Of a DNA stretch of 6,208 nt, positions 5,110 to 6,208 are shown piece after piece. Each line of letters begins with the position of its first letter. Position 1 is the stretch's first letter. Below the pieces are notes generated by a model. The model had not been told where the DNA came from and ran no database searches. It saw only the letters and a list, made by a program, of their open reading frames with translations. This DNA comes from DATMFV01 sp964651005 (GTDB lineage Bacteria; Verrucomicrobiota; Verrucomicrobiia; Chthoniobacterales; Chthoniobacteraceae). Both the position numbers and the translations under genes were made by a program. Location of the stretch: assembly GCA_964651005.1 (NCBI GenBank), contig CAZYVL010000136.1, forward strand, positions 1 to 6,208. The letters run 5' to 3'.

Positions 5110-6204
5110 ATGGACTTTGCCCCGCTGATCGCCAAAAAAACCGCCCGCTTTCATGAACTGGAGGCAGAGATCGCCGATGGCGGCGTGTTTGGCAATCCGC
5201 AGCGCGCCCGCGAGGTGATGCGCGACCACGCCCGGCTCAAGGGTCTGCTGGCCGACTGGGCGGAGTTCGGCCAGACGGCGACCCAACTCGCCGAAAGCCA
5301 GGAACTGGCCAAGGGAACTGGAACCGGGACCGGCATCGACGCCGAACTCGCCGAGCTGGCCGAGGCGGAAATCCCCGATCTGGAAAAGAAGATCGGCGCG
5401 CTGGAACGCAAGATCCAGATCGCCCTGCTGCCGCCCGAGCCGGGCGAGGACCGCGACGCCATCGTGGAAATCCGCGCCGGAACGGGAGGCGCGGAAGCCG
5501 CGCTTTTCGCCGCCGATCTCTTCCGGATGTATTCCCGCTACGCGGAACTCGATGGGCTGAAAATCGAGACCATGGAGTCGAGCCCCTCCGAACTGGGAGG
5601 CTTCCGCGAAGTGATCTTCCGCGCCTCGGGCAACGAGGTGTTCCGCAAGCTCCGGTACGAGAGCGGCGTGCACCGGGTCCAGCGCGTCCCCGCCACGGAG
5701 GCGCAGGGGCGCATCCACACCAGCACGGCCACCGTCGCGGTGCTCCCGGAGGCGGAAGAGGTCGATTTCGAACTCAAGCCGGACGAACTCCGCATCGAGG
5801 TCTGCCGCGCGGGCGGCCCCGGCGGCCAGGGGGTGAACACCACCGACTCCGCCGTCCAGGTCATGCACCTGCCCACGGGAACCATCGTCCGCTGCCAGGA
5901 CGGGCGCAGCCAGCAGAAGAACAAGGAAAAGGCGCTCAACATCCTCCGCTCGCGCCTGCTGGAGAAGAAGCAGCAGGAGGAGGCGGAAAAATACTCCGCC
6001 CACCGCAAGAGCCTGATCGGCGGCGGAGGCCGCGAGGAGAAAATCCGCACGTACAACTATCCGCAAAACCGCGTGACCGATCACCGGATCGGCCTGACGC
6101 TCTATAACCTCGACCGGTTCGTGGAGGGAGACATCGCGGAGATGGTCGAGTCGCTCCAGGCGGAAGACATCGCCGAGCGCCTGCGGGAAGCGAATTTGGG
6201 ATAA
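5110..6204 (+). CDS. prfA: Peptide chain release factor 1 (RF1)
   Basis: The 364-residue product is full length (E. coli RF1 is 360). Its decoding tripeptide is Pro194-Ala195-Thr196 in HRVQRVPATEAQGR, the PxT type that reads UAA and UAG, not the SPF of RF2. The peptidyl-tRNA hydrolysis motif GGQ is at 238-240 within GGPGGQGVNTTDSA; the residue after GGQ is Gly where E. coli has His. Other family blocks are RAGTGGAEAALFAADLFRMYSRYAE (122-146) and RTYNYPQNRVTDHRI (313-327). A Thr-Gly repeat, GTGTGTG at 69-75, sits in the N-terminal domain where E. coli RF1 has none, and looks like a flexible linker made by a 6-base repeat. No Shine-Dalgarno sequence precedes ATG 5110, and an extended -10 box lies 6 bases upstream. 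prmC, whose product methylates the GGQ glutamine, often follows prfA and may lie past the right edge. Confidence 0.98.
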   Translation: MDFAPLIAKKTARFHELEAEIADGGVFGNPQRAREVMRDHARLKGLLADWAEFGQTATQLAESQELAKGTGTGTGIDAELAELAEAEIPDLEKKIGALERKIQIALLPPEPGEDRDAIVEIRAGTGGAEAALFAADLFRMYSRYAELDGLKIETMESSPSELGGFREVIFRASGNEVFRKLRYESGVHRVQRVPATEAQGRIHTSTATVAVLPEAEEVDFELKPDELRIEVCRAGGPGGQGVNTTDSAVQVMHLPTGTIVRCQDGRSQQKNKEKALNILRSRLLEKKQQEEAEKYSAHRKSLIGGGGREEKIRTYNYPQNRVTDHRIGLTLYNLDRFVEGDIAEMVESLQAEDIAERLREANLG

Positions 6205-6208
6205 CGGC

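Overview
The window is about two-thirds G+C and carries six protein genes. The layout is compact and ordinary for a bacterial chromosome. Four genes are recognisable housekeeping or common-family genes: a PhoH-type ATPase, ribosomal protein bL31, peptide release factor 1 and an AhpD/CMD-fold protein. The wording of the response-regulator C-terminus (a LuxR-type helix-turn-helix ending LDLHDAVQLTHFAIRHGLV), the rpmE-prfA gene order and the frequent lack of Shine-Dalgarno sequences fit a high-GC Verrucomicrobiota member, perhaps near Opitutaceae. This placement is inferred from memory of such proteins and was not tested by any search.

Layout from left to right: (1) A PhoH-family gene on the minus strand starts at 778 and runs off the left edge. 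(2) Its divergent intergenic region (779-1001) holds an AT-rich 59-bp perfect-ended inverted repeat (790-848) with TA at both tips, which looks like a small non-autonomous transposon relic (MITE). (3) A carboxymuconolactone decarboxylase/AhpD-like gene lies on the plus strand at 1002-1442. (4) A NarL-type response regulator, convergent with it and with no adjacent kinase, lies on the minus strand at 1464-2192. (5) A two-gene minus-strand unit reads from 4707 down to 2426: an adenylate-forming acyl ligase, then a secreted protein with a T4-lysozyme-like active-site motif, followed by a hairpin terminator at 2341-2367. (6) Divergent from that unit on the plus strand are rpmE (4784-5008), a strong intrinsic terminator (5028-5065) and prfA (5110-6204).

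The right-hand genes are translation functions. The strong terminator between rpmE and prfA, with an extended -10 box directly before the prfA start codon, implies that prfA has its own promoter and perhaps a leaderless mRNA. The ligase and the secreted protein may be translationally coupled through a TTG start that overlaps the ligase stop codon. That would place a lysozyme-like exported protein under the same control as an acyl-activating enzyme. I see no defence system, CRISPR array, tRNA or rRNA gene, and no complete mobile element. The least expected items are the MITE-like repeat, the lysozyme-like motif in an otherwise uncharacterised protein, and the possible leaderless prfA.
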